DNA of 64,000 nucleotides from Paraclostridium tenue (GTDB lineage: Bacteria > Bacillota > Clostridia > Peptostreptococcales > Peptostreptococcaceae), in assembly GCF_015668515.1 (NCBI RefSeq), contig NZ_JADPFO010000006.1, forward strand, positions 1 to 64,000, in the 5' to 3' direction. Each line of letters starts with the position of its first letter. Position 1 is the stretch's first letter. The position numbers and the translations under genes were made by a program. Below the pieces are notes generated by a model. The model worked only from the letters and a program-made list of their open reading frames with translations, was not told the DNA's origin and made no database searches. Positions 1-8,696 of this stretch are shown here, one piece after another.

Positions 1-690
<690 letters not shown>

Positions 691-702
691 ACATTAATTT
701 AC

Positions 703-769
703 AAAACCTAGCTCATTAAGTATTCTATATCTTCCTATTTAGGTAGATATAGAATACGAGCTAGGTTTT
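703..769. terminator. Bidirectional hairpin terminator
   Basis: A long inverted repeat has outer arms AAAACCTAGCTC / GAGCTAGGTTTT and an inner arm pair TATTCTATATCT / AGATATAGAATA. It is T-rich on both sides and lies between the convergent collagen-like gene and the ABC ATPase gene, so it can stop both transcripts. Confidence 0.85.
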
Positions 770-790
770 CTTTAATTTATTTATATTATT

Positions 791-1651
791 TTAAACTTGA
801 TATGAGTGTTGATGAAAATGCTCATGCTCTCCCGTGAATCCATCTTCATGGACATGATCATGTCCTACACCATTTATATGGTGATGACTATGCATAAAGG
901 ATACTTGTAATTTATTATTTATGGGGTTTATTCCAACATATGCATTAACTCCGAATATTTCCTTAAGCATATCTGATGTTATGACTTCCTCGACCTTTCC
1001 GCATTTTCTTATCTTTCCATCTTTCATAACTATTAAATAATCACAATACATAGATGCTATATTCATATCATGAATTGCAGATAAAGTTGTTATATTAAGG
1101 CTTTTAACTAAATCCATAAGTTGAATTTGATACCCTATATCTAAGTGATTTGTAGGTTCATCTAATATTAAAAAATCCGTATCTTGAACTAATGCTCTTG
1201 CAATTAAAGTTCTTTGTTTTTCTCCTCCTGATAACTTTGAAAAACTTCTATTACTATAATCATCAAGACCTACCCTTTTTAGCATATTATTAACCATATC
1301 AATATCTTTTTTAGAATAGTCTTCAAAAACTGATTTATATGGATAGCGCCCCATCTTAACTATTTGCTCTACTGTAAAGTCAAATTGTGAGTTGCTCTCT
1401 TGTGCTAATACTGCAATTTCTTTAGCACAATCTTTATCTTTCATAGTAGATAAATCTTTATTATCAAGTATTAACTTTCCGCTATCTGGCTTATATAATC
1501 TATATATATTTTTAAGTATAGTAGACTTTCCTGAACCATTAGGTCCTATAATTCCAACAAATGAACCTTTTGGTATATCAAATGATATATCTTTTAGTAT
1601 ATCTTTTTTATCTATACTAAACTTTAAATTTTTAACTTGTAATTTAAGCAT
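791..1651 (-). CDS. ABC importer ATPase (FecE/BtuD type) with His-rich tail
   Basis: This is the cytoplasmic ATPase of a FecBCD/BtuFCD-type importer. Walker A GPNGSGKST is at residues 36-44, the signature LSGGEKQR at 140-147, Walker B LILDEPTNHLD at 161-171 and the switch His in SAIHD near 194. The family normally ends near residue 255. Here residues 252-286 form an extra tail with 11 His and the block GHDHVHEDGFTG, which also occurs in the His-rich protein at 3914-4177. That suggests the cargo is a transition metal or metal chelate, with the tail binding or sensing it; this is inference. The start overlaps the permease stop, so the two are translationally coupled, third in the order binding protein - permease - ATPase. 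Confidence 0.9.
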   Translation of the reverse strand: MLKLQVKNLKFSIDKKDILKDISFDIPKGSFVGIIGPNGSGKSTILKNIYRLYKPDSGKLILDNKDLSTMKDKDCAKEIAVLAQESNSQFDFTVEQIVKMGRYPYKSVFEDYSKKDIDMVNNMLKRVGLDDYSNRSFSKLSGGEKQRTLIARALVQDTDFLILDEPTNHLDIGYQIQLMDLVKSLNITTLSAIHDMNIASMYCDYLIVMKDGKIRKCGKVEEVITSDMLKEIFGVNAYVGINPINNKLQVSFMHSHHHINGVGHDHVHEDGFTGEHEHFHQHSYQV

Positions 1652-2733
1652 TAATCTCTTCCTCCAAATGAGTAATTTTTCTTAGAAATTAAATATAAGA
1701 AGAATGGACCACCTGCTAGTGCTGTTATTATTCCTATCGGTATTTCTATTGGAGGGAAAAGTCCCCTTGCTAAAACATCTGATAATATTAAAAATATAGC
1801 TCCTATTAGTGATGAAAGAACTATAAGTTTTTTATGATCACTTCCAGCTATTGTTCTACAAATATGAGGAACTACTAATCCTATAAATCCTATAGCTCCA
1901 GTTATTGCAACCAATGTAGCTGTTAAAAGAGTTGAAAGAATTAAAATAATTGACTTTATAAGTTTTACATTTATTCCAAGAATTATAGCACTATCATCTC
2001 CAAGAAGTAGTATGTCTAATGATTTTGACATTACAAAAGATACAATTATAACTAAAATTAAAACTATAAATGGAATTAATAAAACATCCCACTTAGCTCC
2101 ACCTAAACTCCCTATGGTCCAAAACAATGCATTTTTTGCTTGATTTGAATTTTTTGCTGAATATATAAGTAAATTGGTAAGTGCTGAAAATATTGTTGAT
2201 ATTGCCATACCAGTAAGTACTAATCTTGTTGTAGATGTAGTTTTTCCCATTTGTGTACCTATTGCAAAAACTAATACTCCCGATACCATAGAACCAACAA
2301 ATGCACCAGTAGTTATACTATTTATTCCAAGACTTGCCACTCCACCTAAAACAATAGTAGCAACAGCACCACAAGATGCACCTGATGAAATTCCAAGTAT
2401 ATATGGCTCTGCTATTGGATTTTTAGTTACGCATTGCATAAGAACACCACATATAGCAAGTCCTGCACCACATATAGCTCCTAATAATACTCTTGGAAAT
2501 CTTATTTCCCATATTATATTTTGGGTCATAACTTCACCTACACCACTAAACAATGCTCCATTTGTTAATTTATTTAAAAGGACTTTATAAACTTCTCCAG
2601 GCTCTATATATGTACTCCCTATAGCTATTGCTCCAACTACTGTACCTGCTAATAGTATAGTTAAAGCTATAACCCAAAATAAGAAACCTTTCTTTTTAGA
2701 AAGGCTTCTTGTCTTATTTACAGAAACTTCCAC
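1651..2733 (-). CDS. ABC importer permease (FecCD/BtuC type)
   Basis: This 360-residue polytopic membrane protein has the FecCD pattern. There is an N-terminal helix after a basic leader, then GE(V)MTQNIIWEIRFPRVL, the typical xxxIRxPR motif before helix 2. Conserved segments GAIGFIGLVVPHICR and PPIEIPIGIITALAGGPFF are near the C terminus. It forms the transmembrane channel (as a homodimer in this family) for the cargo delivered by the binding protein. It starts with GTG, overlapping the upstream TAG stop by one base, with GGAGA about ten bases upstream. The substrate (iron-siderophore, haem, cobalamin or another metal complex) cannot be read from the sequence. Confidence 0.9.
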   Translation of the reverse strand: MEVSVNKTRSLSKKKGFLFWVIALTILLAGTVVGAIAIGSTYIEPGEVYKVLLNKLTNGALFSGVGEVMTQNIIWEIRFPRVLLGAICGAGLAICGVLMQCVTKNPIAEPYILGISSGASCGAVATIVLGGVASLGINSITTGAFVGSMVSGVLVFAIGTQMGKTTSTTRLVLTGMAISTIFSALTNLLIYSAKNSNQAKNALFWTIGSLGGAKWDVLLIPFIVLILVIIVSFVMSKSLDILLLGDDSAIILGINVKLIKSIILILSTLLTATLVAITGAIGFIGLVVPHICRTIAGSDHKKLIVLSSLIGAIFLILSDVLARGLFPPIEIPIGIITALAGGPFFLYLISKKNYSFGGRD

Positions 2734-3761
2734 TATTTTTTATCTCCATAAAAATAGTTATGCATCTCTTCTATAACCATAGGATTTCTAACTCCTGGAG
2801 ATAAGTCAGCTAGTTTAACTACATATATTTTATTATTTTTTATTGCAGGTACATCTTTAAGTGCTGGATGTGATTTTAAGAAATCAATTTTTTCCTTAAC
2901 TGGACTTCCAGCTAAATAGTCAGTTACTAATATAACCTCAGGATTTTTTGCTACTATACTTTCAAATGAAACATTTATGTATGGCTTGTCAGCTTCTTTT
3001 CCAAATACATTATTTCCACCAGCTATGTCTATTAGATTATTAGCAAGTCCAGATCCTACTACCATAGCATCTTTTTCACCTGAATCATAAACCATCATTT
3101 TAACCTTATCTTCTTCTTTCATATCTCCAACTTTATCTTGTACAACTTTTATATCATTTTTCATTTTATCTACTACTTCTTTAGCTTTATCTTCTACTCC
3201 AAATATTTTACCAAGTAAATTAAAATCTTCATAAACAGTTTCTACTGTTGCATCTGGTGCATAAGATTTAGCCATAAATGGTGCTACCCCATTTTTTACA
3301 AGTTCCTCTGGAGAACCTGTAGTTTGTTCATTTATAGATGAATCCCATCCACTAACAAAATCAGCTCCAGTAGCTACAAATGCTTCTTTAGATATAGAGT
3401 GACCTTCTCCTACTTTAAGTTCTGGTATTTTTTTGTAAGCTTCTTCATATTGAGGAAGTACTGGGTTATCTAAAAGAGCTGTTCCAACCATTCTATCTCC
3501 TAAGTCAAGCGCTAATAACATTTCAGTCATAAACTGAGATAATGTAACTGCTTTTTGCTTTGGAGCATCAACTTTTACATTTACATCCTTAGCCCCATCT
3601 GAGTAAACGTATTCCACAGTTTCAAAATTGTTTGCCTCAACCTTTGATTTTGACTCTTTTCCTTCTTCTTTTTTATTATTTGAACACCCAACAACACTAA
3701 GTGTTAACCCTGCTATAGCCATTAATGCTACGAACTTTTTTAAACTTTTGCTTTTTATCAT
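2733..3761 (-). CDS. Metal-complex ABC substrate-binding lipoprotein
   Basis: This FecB/BtuF-like periplasmic-binding-fold protein is a lipoprotein: a basic start, a hydrophobic stretch and lipobox VVGC, with Cys near residue 26. Later segments such as NNLIDIAGGNNVFG and NPEVILVTDYLAG fit the helix-backbone two-lobe fold. The start is taken as the ATG at 3761, because GGGGGAA lies eight bases upstream; an in-frame ATG at 3776 has the ribosome site inside it and is less likely. It is the first gene of the operon with the permease and ATPase. The separate His-rich protein just upstream probably works with it, but a terminator lies between them. Confidence 0.88.
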   Translation of the reverse strand: MIKSKSLKKFVALMAIAGLTLSVVGCSNNKKEEGKESKSKVEANNFETVEYVYSDGAKDVNVKVDAPKQKAVTLSQFMTEMLLALDLGDRMVGTALLDNPVLPQYEEAYKKIPELKVGEGHSISKEAFVATGADFVSGWDSSINEQTTGSPEELVKNGVAPFMAKSYAPDATVETVYEDFNLLGKIFGVEDKAKEVVDKMKNDIKVVQDKVGDMKEEDKVKMMVYDSGEKDAMVVGSGLANNLIDIAGGNNVFGKEADKPYINVSFESIVAKNPEVILVTDYLAGSPVKEKIDFLKSHPALKDVPAIKNNKIYVVKLADLSPGVRNPMVIEEMHNYFYGDKK

Positions 3762-3805
3762 TTTTATTTCCCCCATATTTTTCCTATTTTTAGTTTACTA
3801 TAATC

Positions 3806-3885
3806 TAAAAAAAAATTAAAGCCATGAGGTTATTTAAATAAAGATACAACAAATATACCTTATAATTTAAAACCTTCATGGCTTT
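3806..3885 (-). terminator. Terminator between His-rich gene and ABC operon
   Basis: Read on the minus strand, arms AAAGCCATGAAGGTT and AACCTCATGGCTTT enclose about 40 bases and are followed by a run of nine T. It should end the His-rich transcript before the importer operon. The large AT-rich loop (TATAAGGTATATTTGTTG) is unusual for a simple terminator, so regulated read-through is possible; it matches no riboswitch I know. Confidence 0.7.
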
Positions 3886-3913
3886 TATTTTCATAAATTA
3901 TTTATTTTAATTT

Positions 3914-4177
3914 TTATTCATGGCTATGCTCATGCTCTCCATTATGATCATGTCCATGTTCATGAGTGTGATCATGTTCATGTGAATGAATGCCAGTAAA
4001 CCCATCTTCATGATTGTGGTCATGACCTATTCCATTTACATGTTCATGTCCATGGGTGTGAGTATGCTCATGACTATGATTATGCTCATGAGAACCACAA
4101 CAGTTTTCTCCTCCGTTACCACAACATCCATTTGTGTGTGGATTATGATGTAGTCTAAAGTTTCTTTGTAAAAACAT
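3914..4177 (-). CDS. Small His-rich metal-binding protein
   Basis: This 87-residue protein has 26 His and four Cys (two CC pairs near residues 18 and 26), mostly as alternating H-x-H runs from residue 30 to the end. There is no signal peptide or membrane segment, so a cytoplasmic metal store or chaperone is likely, for Ni, Co, Zn or Cu. It shares the block G-[IV]-G-H-D-H-x-H-E-D-G-F-T-G with the tail of the importer ATPase at 791-1651, which ties it functionally to that importer. It has a good ribosome site (AGGGGGAAA) before ATG. A -35/-10 pair lies just upstream and a perfect CodY box about 105 bases upstream. Confidence 0.8.
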   Translation of the reverse strand: MFLQRNFRLHHNPHTNGCCGNGGENCCGSHEHNHSHEHTHTHGHEHVNGIGHDHNHEDGFTGIHSHEHDHTHEHGHDHNGEHEHSHE

Positions 4178-4191
4178 ATCGTTTCCCCCTG

Positions 4192-4220
4192 ATAATCCTA
4201 TTAATTTTTCTATATTTCAA
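4192..4220 (-). promoter_or_regulatory. Candidate sigma-A promoter of the His-rich gene
   Basis: On the minus strand TTGAAA (4220-4215) is separated by 17 bases from GATTAT (4197-4192). The -10 element ends only 15 bases before the ATG, leaving a very short leader, so the true promoter could be further upstream. Confidence 0.4.
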
Positions 4221-4281
4221 TATTTTCCCCCTACACACTTTTACTATATTCGATTTTTCTTTAGTAGTAAATATATCATTA

Positions 4282-4296
4282 AATTTTCTGAAAATT
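4282..4296. promoter_or_regulatory. Perfect CodY box
   Basis: AATTTTCTGAAAATT matches the CodY consensus AATTTTCWGAAAATT at all 15 positions and is a palindrome extended by one A/T at each end. It lies about 105 bases upstream of the His-rich gene and downstream of the terminator of the 4483-5505 gene. CodY represses when branched-chain amino acids and GTP are plentiful. The rest of the 4178-4430 gap is plain AT-rich sequence. Confidence 0.65.
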
Positions 4297-4429
4297 TAGT
4301 TTTATACATAATTTTACATATTATTTCATATTATTTAATTTTTAGATTATATTTTTTCTTTTATGTGTTTTTTCATGTATTTATTAATCTCTTAAAATTA
4401 TTAAATTCATGTTGTAAGCTTTTAAAATA

Positions 4430-4471
4430 TAAAAAAATAGCCCCTAAAAATTTTTTAGAAAGCTATTTTTA
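4430..4471 (-). terminator. Terminator of the 4483-5505 gene
   Basis: On the minus strand AAAATAGC and a second arm pair TCTAAAAA/TTTTTAG build a stem closing with GGCTATTTTTTT. It lies a few bases after the stop codon. Confidence 0.8.
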
Positions 4472-4482
4472 ATATACAATAT

Positions 4483-5505
4483 TTACAAACTATCTGTTAT
4501 TTTATAATCTAGCATATCTATATCTTCTTTATCAGTAAATATACTATTTACTATATAATCTCTTTCTTCAATATTATTTGATTTATATATATACCTTTTT
4601 AAAAATTTATCTGCTTCTGGATTATTCAGCTTAACTTTTCCCCAAGTTGCTCCTAAATCAGCTGATTTACAAGTATATAAATTATTATATTCTCCCCATT
4701 GAATATAAAGTTCATTTCTATGATTAATTAAATGAGGAAATAAACACATTAACTCTGTTTTTATAAGTGTTGATTCTAATACTTCAAATTTATTATATAC
4801 TAACTCCCCTTTTATATATTGACAATGATACTTACCATCATTTTCTTCAGAAAAAACTATATTATAATATCCTCTTATATCTTTTATGACAGATAAATAT
4901 ATTTTGCTTTTTTTAGAATCTGTTATTTTAAAAGGTTCAGACCATTTGTTTTTTCTCATATCAAATGCTGATACAAATAACTCTTCAACATCATCTACAT
5001 GTTTAAAATAAAATAAAATAAGTATATTTTTATCCCAAATCACTTCAAAATTACTCATTATGTTGTATGGTATATAATCAACTATATTTTTCATAGAAAA
5101 ATTTTTATCTTTATATATATGTATTAAATCACTTATGTTTGGATTTTCTTTCTTTACTAAATAATAAAATATATGATTTTCTTTTGAAAAATTTTTTATG
5201 TATGGAAATTTTATGAAGAAATTTTTGCAATCATACTTAAGTATAGTATCCATATATATATCATCTTCTATACTTATACTAAGTAGCTTTCCTTTTTTAT
5301 CATTTAATATACCATATACATTGTCATTTTCGTCTATATCTATATGAATATCTACAAAAGAGTAATCCCCTTTTATAAATTCTTTTTTATAAATTTCATT
5401 TGTATTTGCTTTAATATCTTCATATATTATCTTATCACTTAGCTTAAATATGTTTAAATCTCTATTTGATTTTTTAATTAAGATTTCTGCATTATTAAAA
5501 AACAC
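4483..5505 (-). CDS. Unknown protein, probable beta-propeller
   Basis: I do not recognise a named family. The 340-residue product has no signal peptide or membrane helix. It is built of repeated beta-rich blocks of about 45-50 residues with aromatic and Asp-rich turns, ending in S-A-D-L-G-A-T-W, which fits the Asp-box (BNR) motif of sialidase-type propellers. It starts with GTG, preceded by AAGGGGG at suitable spacing. It lies between the metal importer and a divergent spore-surface candidate, and has its own terminator. A role as a spore-coat or surface carbohydrate-binding propeller is possible from the neighbours but unproven. Confidence 0.65.
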   Translation of the reverse strand: MFFNNAEILIKKSNRDLNIFKLSDKIIYEDIKANTNEIYKKEFIKGDYSFVDIHIDIDENDNVYGILNDKKGKLLSISIEDDIYMDTILKYDCKNFFIKFPYIKNFSKENHIFYYLVKKENPNISDLIHIYKDKNFSMKNIVDYIPYNIMSNFEVIWDKNILILFYFKHVDDVEELFVSAFDMRKNKWSEPFKITDSKKSKIYLSVIKDIRGYYNIVFSEENDGKYHCQYIKGELVYNKFEVLESTLIKTELMCLFPHLINHRNELYIQWGEYNNLYTCKSADLGATWGKVKLNNPEADKFLKRYIYKSNNIEERDYIVNSIFTDKEDIDMLDYKITDSL

Positions 5506-5680
5506 CTTACAACCCCCTTCTAAACTTCCTTATAATTATATTTATTTTTAATAATTTACTTTATTCATATTTTAGACAAAATCTATTTATAACAAGTAAC
5601 ATATCTATAAATAAATCATATATTTAATTAAAGAGAAAAACAAAAGCTTCTCTTAATAAATACAGGAAAGGATATATAAA

Positions 5681-6859
5681 ATGGAAGAAAATAAGACTAC
5701 TAGAGTAAATAGAACTGTTAATTATTATTCTGATAGACCTATGTATGATCATTATCCAGAAAGACCTAAATATGATCATTGCCCAGAAAGACCAGAATAT
5801 GATTACTATCCAGAAAGACCTAAATATGATCATCGTCCTGTAAAACCAGAATATGATCATTGCCCAGAAAGACCTATGTATGATCATTATCCAGAAAGAC
5901 CTAAACATGATCATTACCCAGAAAGACCTAAACATGATCATTATCCAGAAAGACCTAAACATGATCATTACCCAGAAAGACCTGACCATGACTGCCATGA
6001 TGAAAAAACTAAACATGACTGCCATGATGAAAAACATGAACATGACTGCCGTGATGAAAAATGCAAATCAAATTGTTCTTGTTGCCCAGAAAAAACAACG
6101 CTAACATCAAACGGATGTACAAAATGTTGTAACCCTATGGATATTCATTGTCCAGATATCCACTGTGCAGTATGTACACCTATATTAGCAGATAAAATAC
6201 ACGCATTTGCATGTACTAAACAATCTATATCTCAATCAAACCCTGCATTATTTACTATAAATAATCCACCAACAGGTGGTTTTCCAGTAGGTTCAAGAGT
6301 ATGTATAAATAAAATTGCTGTAAGATTTACTTGTGCTGGAATTACTACTGATCCTTTACCTATAAATATATGTTCATTTACTGGATCACTTCCGCCAAGA
6401 ACTTCACCATCATGTTCAGCTAGTTTATTTAATAGCTACGAAGGAACAATAACATCAAACTTCCTTTGCCATGATAAAGGAACATGTGCTACTTTTGCTC
6501 ATAATGACTTAGATGTTACTCTTATTGGTGCCCAATACGTAGTTGAAGGTTTTATAGGTAGTGTACCTTTTACAGCTAGTACTGTAGTATTTGGTCCACG
6601 TATTTATAATGATATCAATTTATTTGGTAACATCTGCTTACCTAAATCTAAGGACGAATTAACTTTAAGAGCAAACTTTGAATTTAAATTCATAGCTAAA
6701 CAAATAACACCATCAGCAGCAGGTATACTAGCTGGAGGAACAACTTTCGATGCTACTATACTTGACATATTATCAATTAGTGAAAAACTATTCTCTATAA
6801 AACAAGAAGAATTAGTTGTATATTCATCACCTGATGGATTTAAGCGTCGCGAAGAATAA
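5681..6859 (+). CDS. Cys-rich repeat protein, probable exosporium/coat component
   Basis: This is a 392-residue protein without signal peptide. Residues 21 to about 130 are twelve 9-residue repeats: nine of the type [YH]-D-H-[YC]-P-E-R-P-K, then three of H-D-C-H-D-E-K-x-x. A Cys cluster follows (CSCCPEK, TKCCN, DIHCAVC), and then a roughly 240-residue domain beginning near DKIHAFACTK with several more Cys. Low-complexity charged repeats plus Cys clusters are typical of clostridial exosporium and coat proteins such as CdeC, but I cannot claim homology. AGGAAAGG precedes the ATG. The Cys residues could crosslink, and the His/Asp repeats could bind metal. A terminator follows. Confidence 0.7.
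   Translation: MEENKTTRVNRTVNYYSDRPMYDHYPERPKYDHCPERPEYDYYPERPKYDHRPVKPEYDHCPERPMYDHYPERPKHDHYPERPKHDHYPERPKHDHYPERPDHDCHDEKTKHDCHDEKHEHDCRDEKCKSNCSCCPEKTTLTSNGCTKCCNPMDIHCPDIHCAVCTPILADKIHAFACTKQSISQSNPALFTINNPPTGGFPVGSRVCINKIAVRFTCAGITTDPLPINICSFTGSLPPRTSPSCSASLFNSYEGTITSNFLCHDKGTCATFAHNDLDVTLIGAQYVVEGFIGSVPFTASTVVFGPRIYNDINLFGNICLPKSKDELTLRANFEFKFIAKQITPSAAGILAGGTTFDATILDILSISEKLFSIKQEELVVYSSPDGFKRREE
5741..6067 (+). repeat. 27-bp tandem repeat inside the Cys-rich protein gene
   Basis: Units like ATGATCATTATCCAGAAAG (first 19 bases) recur every 27 bp, nine times, then grade into a related 27-bp HDC-HDEK unit present three times. The last three Pro-type units are nearly identical at DNA level, suggesting recent expansion. 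A long open frame on the opposite strand here is a by-product of the repeat. Confidence 0.9.
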
Positions 6860-6908
6860 GTTTAATTTATAAAGTGATAAAACATTTAATCAAACTAATG
6901 TAAATTTA

Positions 6909-6947
6909 TAAAAATGAGTTCATTTTAAATAAATGAACTCTTTTTAT
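6909..6947 (+). terminator. Terminator after the Cys-rich protein gene
   Basis: AAAAATGAGTTCATTT and AAATGAACTCTTTTT pair around TAAAT, with a T-rich tail. Confidence 0.85.
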
Positions 6948-7040
6948 TTTTATAATTATCTATATTACTGTTTGTAATAATCTATTCTTAATTCACATAA
7001 ATATAAATATAATAATTATTTATTCTAGGAGGTTTTATAT

Positions 7041-8651
7041 ATGGATGCTATACAGCCTAACCCTACATCAATAATAGATATCTTTAGTGTTGTAGAGGAG
7101 ATAGTTTATGATTCTTCAAATAAAAATGATGTTTATGTACCTATATCTATTACAACTGAAGATGGATTTGTTAATACAGTTGTAGTATCAAACTCAAAAG
7201 AAGATAATTTTTCAATAAATAAAAATATAATACTTTATAAAAATAAAGCAATAAATTTAAATAAAATAGTAAAAATAAAAATACTTACAGACAATATAAA
7301 TTTAAACAAATTTAAAGATTTGTTATCAAGGAGATTAAGAAGTTTAGCTAATTATAATTATAACGATCAAATTTCTTTTTCTAGAAAAAGAAGAGTCCAA
7401 AATTTTAATACTTTTACTAATGACTTTAGTAGAAACGATAATCTTCAAGATTATATAATAAAAAATATGGAAAATATTAAAACTATAAATTATAACAAAC
7501 CTTCAGGTAGCTACATATCACCAAACCTATCAAAAGAAGATATTTTAAACTCAAGCACAAACTTATATGTAAATAAAAAGGACGTTTTAGAAGATGTTAA
7601 CTTAGATACAGATAAACTAGATGTTGTAAGTTTTATTGAAAAAAATACTGAAAATGTATTAACTGAAATTGAAACTGAAGAAAAATTAGTACTTACTAAC
7701 AATTCTGAAGAAGTGGAAGTTTCAAAACCTATATATACCGAAGATATAAATGTATTAACTAATTTAGAAATAAAAGATTATCCTATATCAACAAGTCAGA
7801 TACCTGCACAAGCGATAGGTGATATAAGTCAAAACAAAATAGAAGCCATTACAAATATAAATCCCCAGTATTTAGAAAATACTATATCAAATATAGATAT
7901 TCAAAGACAAATTATACCACCTAAAACTGTAGAAGTACTAGATTTAGCTCCTGTAAATAGATTTATAAATAAACATGAATTAGATGGAAGACTTCTTAGA
8001 CTTGATCCCACTGGAGAAAACTATATAGGCGTTTTTTTAGATGATGGAACTTTTGAACCTCTAAGATTAACATTTAAAACATTTAGTGTAATTCCTGAAG
8101 ATACAATTAATATAGTCGGAAATATATATAGATCACATCTAAAAAATTCATTATCAGATATGGATATATCTAAAGATACATTAATAAAATCTTTAGATAT
8201 AGATTACAACAATGATTTAGTAAAATATCAATCTGAAAATATGCTCCCTTTAAGTGACTTTATAATTCAACATAAATCTATAATTAAAAATATAACTAAT
8301 GAAGCTGAGACTGCATCTGTAGTTTCAAAAAATTCATATGAAACTATTAATAGTATAAAAAATGTAAAACATAGCACTATAGAAAATATTAGTGATATAA
8401 AAATGAGTCCTGTTGTTAACTCTACCGAACTTGTAAAAAGTAATCACCAAGTTATAGAAAATATTAATTTAGATAAAAACACTTCTAGTGTAGTTAAAGA
8501 TATAGATCTAAATAATAAAGATATCAATTCTTTAAAATCAGAAGATATTAATGGAGTTATAGAATTTACTGGTAATGGTTTAATGGTTGTAAGTGATAAT
8601 GATTCAGATATAGTAATTTACTCTATATCAAAAATAAACTCTGTTAATTAA
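7041..8651 (+). CDS. Unknown 536-residue protein, possible spore-surface protein
   Basis: I do not recognise this protein. It has no signal peptide, no membrane helix and almost no Cys. It is rich in Asn, Ile, Ser and Asp. Residues 1-90 look like a compact beta-rich domain, and a second, better-conserved-looking block is near residues 305-370 (LDGRLLRLDPTG, then LDDGTFEPLRL). The remainder is low-complexity, Asn-rich linker. TAGGAGG precedes the ATG. CATAAATATA at 6996-7005 resembles a sporulation-sigma -10 and a similar CATATCTATA occurs before the 5681 gene, but no convincing -35 was found for either. Context (collagen-like and Cys-rich neighbours) suggests a spore-surface role; that is inference. 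Confidence 0.6.
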   Translation: MDAIQPNPTSIIDIFSVVEEIVYDSSNKNDVYVPISITTEDGFVNTVVVSNSKEDNFSINKNIILYKNKAINLNKIVKIKILTDNINLNKFKDLLSRRLRSLANYNYNDQISFSRKRRVQNFNTFTNDFSRNDNLQDYIIKNMENIKTINYNKPSGSYISPNLSKEDILNSSTNLYVNKKDVLEDVNLDTDKLDVVSFIEKNTENVLTEIETEEKLVLTNNSEEVEVSKPIYTEDINVLTNLEIKDYPISTSQIPAQAIGDISQNKIEAITNINPQYLENTISNIDIQRQIIPPKTVEVLDLAPVNRFINKHELDGRLLRLDPTGENYIGVFLDDGTFEPLRLTFKTFSVIPEDTINIVGNIYRSHLKNSLSDMDISKDTLIKSLDIDYNNDLVKYQSENMLPLSDFIIQHKSIIKNITNEAETASVVSKNSYETINSIKNVKHSTIENISDIKMSPVVNSTELVKSNHQVIENINLDKNTSSVVKDIDLNNKDINSLKSEDINGVIEFTGNGLMVVSDNDSDIVIYSISKINSVN

Positions 8652-8665
8652 AGTTTAAATCAATT

Positions 8666-8696
8666 AAATAAGGACCATCTAAGATGGTCCTTATTT
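8666..8696. terminator. Bidirectional terminator between convergent genes
   Basis: The near-perfect inverted repeat AAATAAGGACCATCT / AGATGGTCCTTATTT overlaps the stop region of the GH3 gene on the minus strand and ends the 7041-8651 gene on the plus strand. Confidence 0.9.

Noticed and set aside
3806-3885. Riboswitch between the His-rich gene and the ABC operon
   Set aside because: The large loop is unusual, but no known aptamer core is visible; recorded as a terminator.
5624-6043. 139-residue open frame on the minus strand rich in Met, Ile, Phe and Trp
   Set aside because: It is the complement of the 27-bp repeat of the plus-strand gene; periodic repeats of length divisible by three keep several frames open.
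6996-7005. CATAAATATA, and CATATCTATA at 5600, as sporulation sigma-E/K -10 elements
   Set aside because: Both occur before probable spore-surface genes, but no -35 element at proper spacing was found, and such motifs are common in AT-rich DNA.
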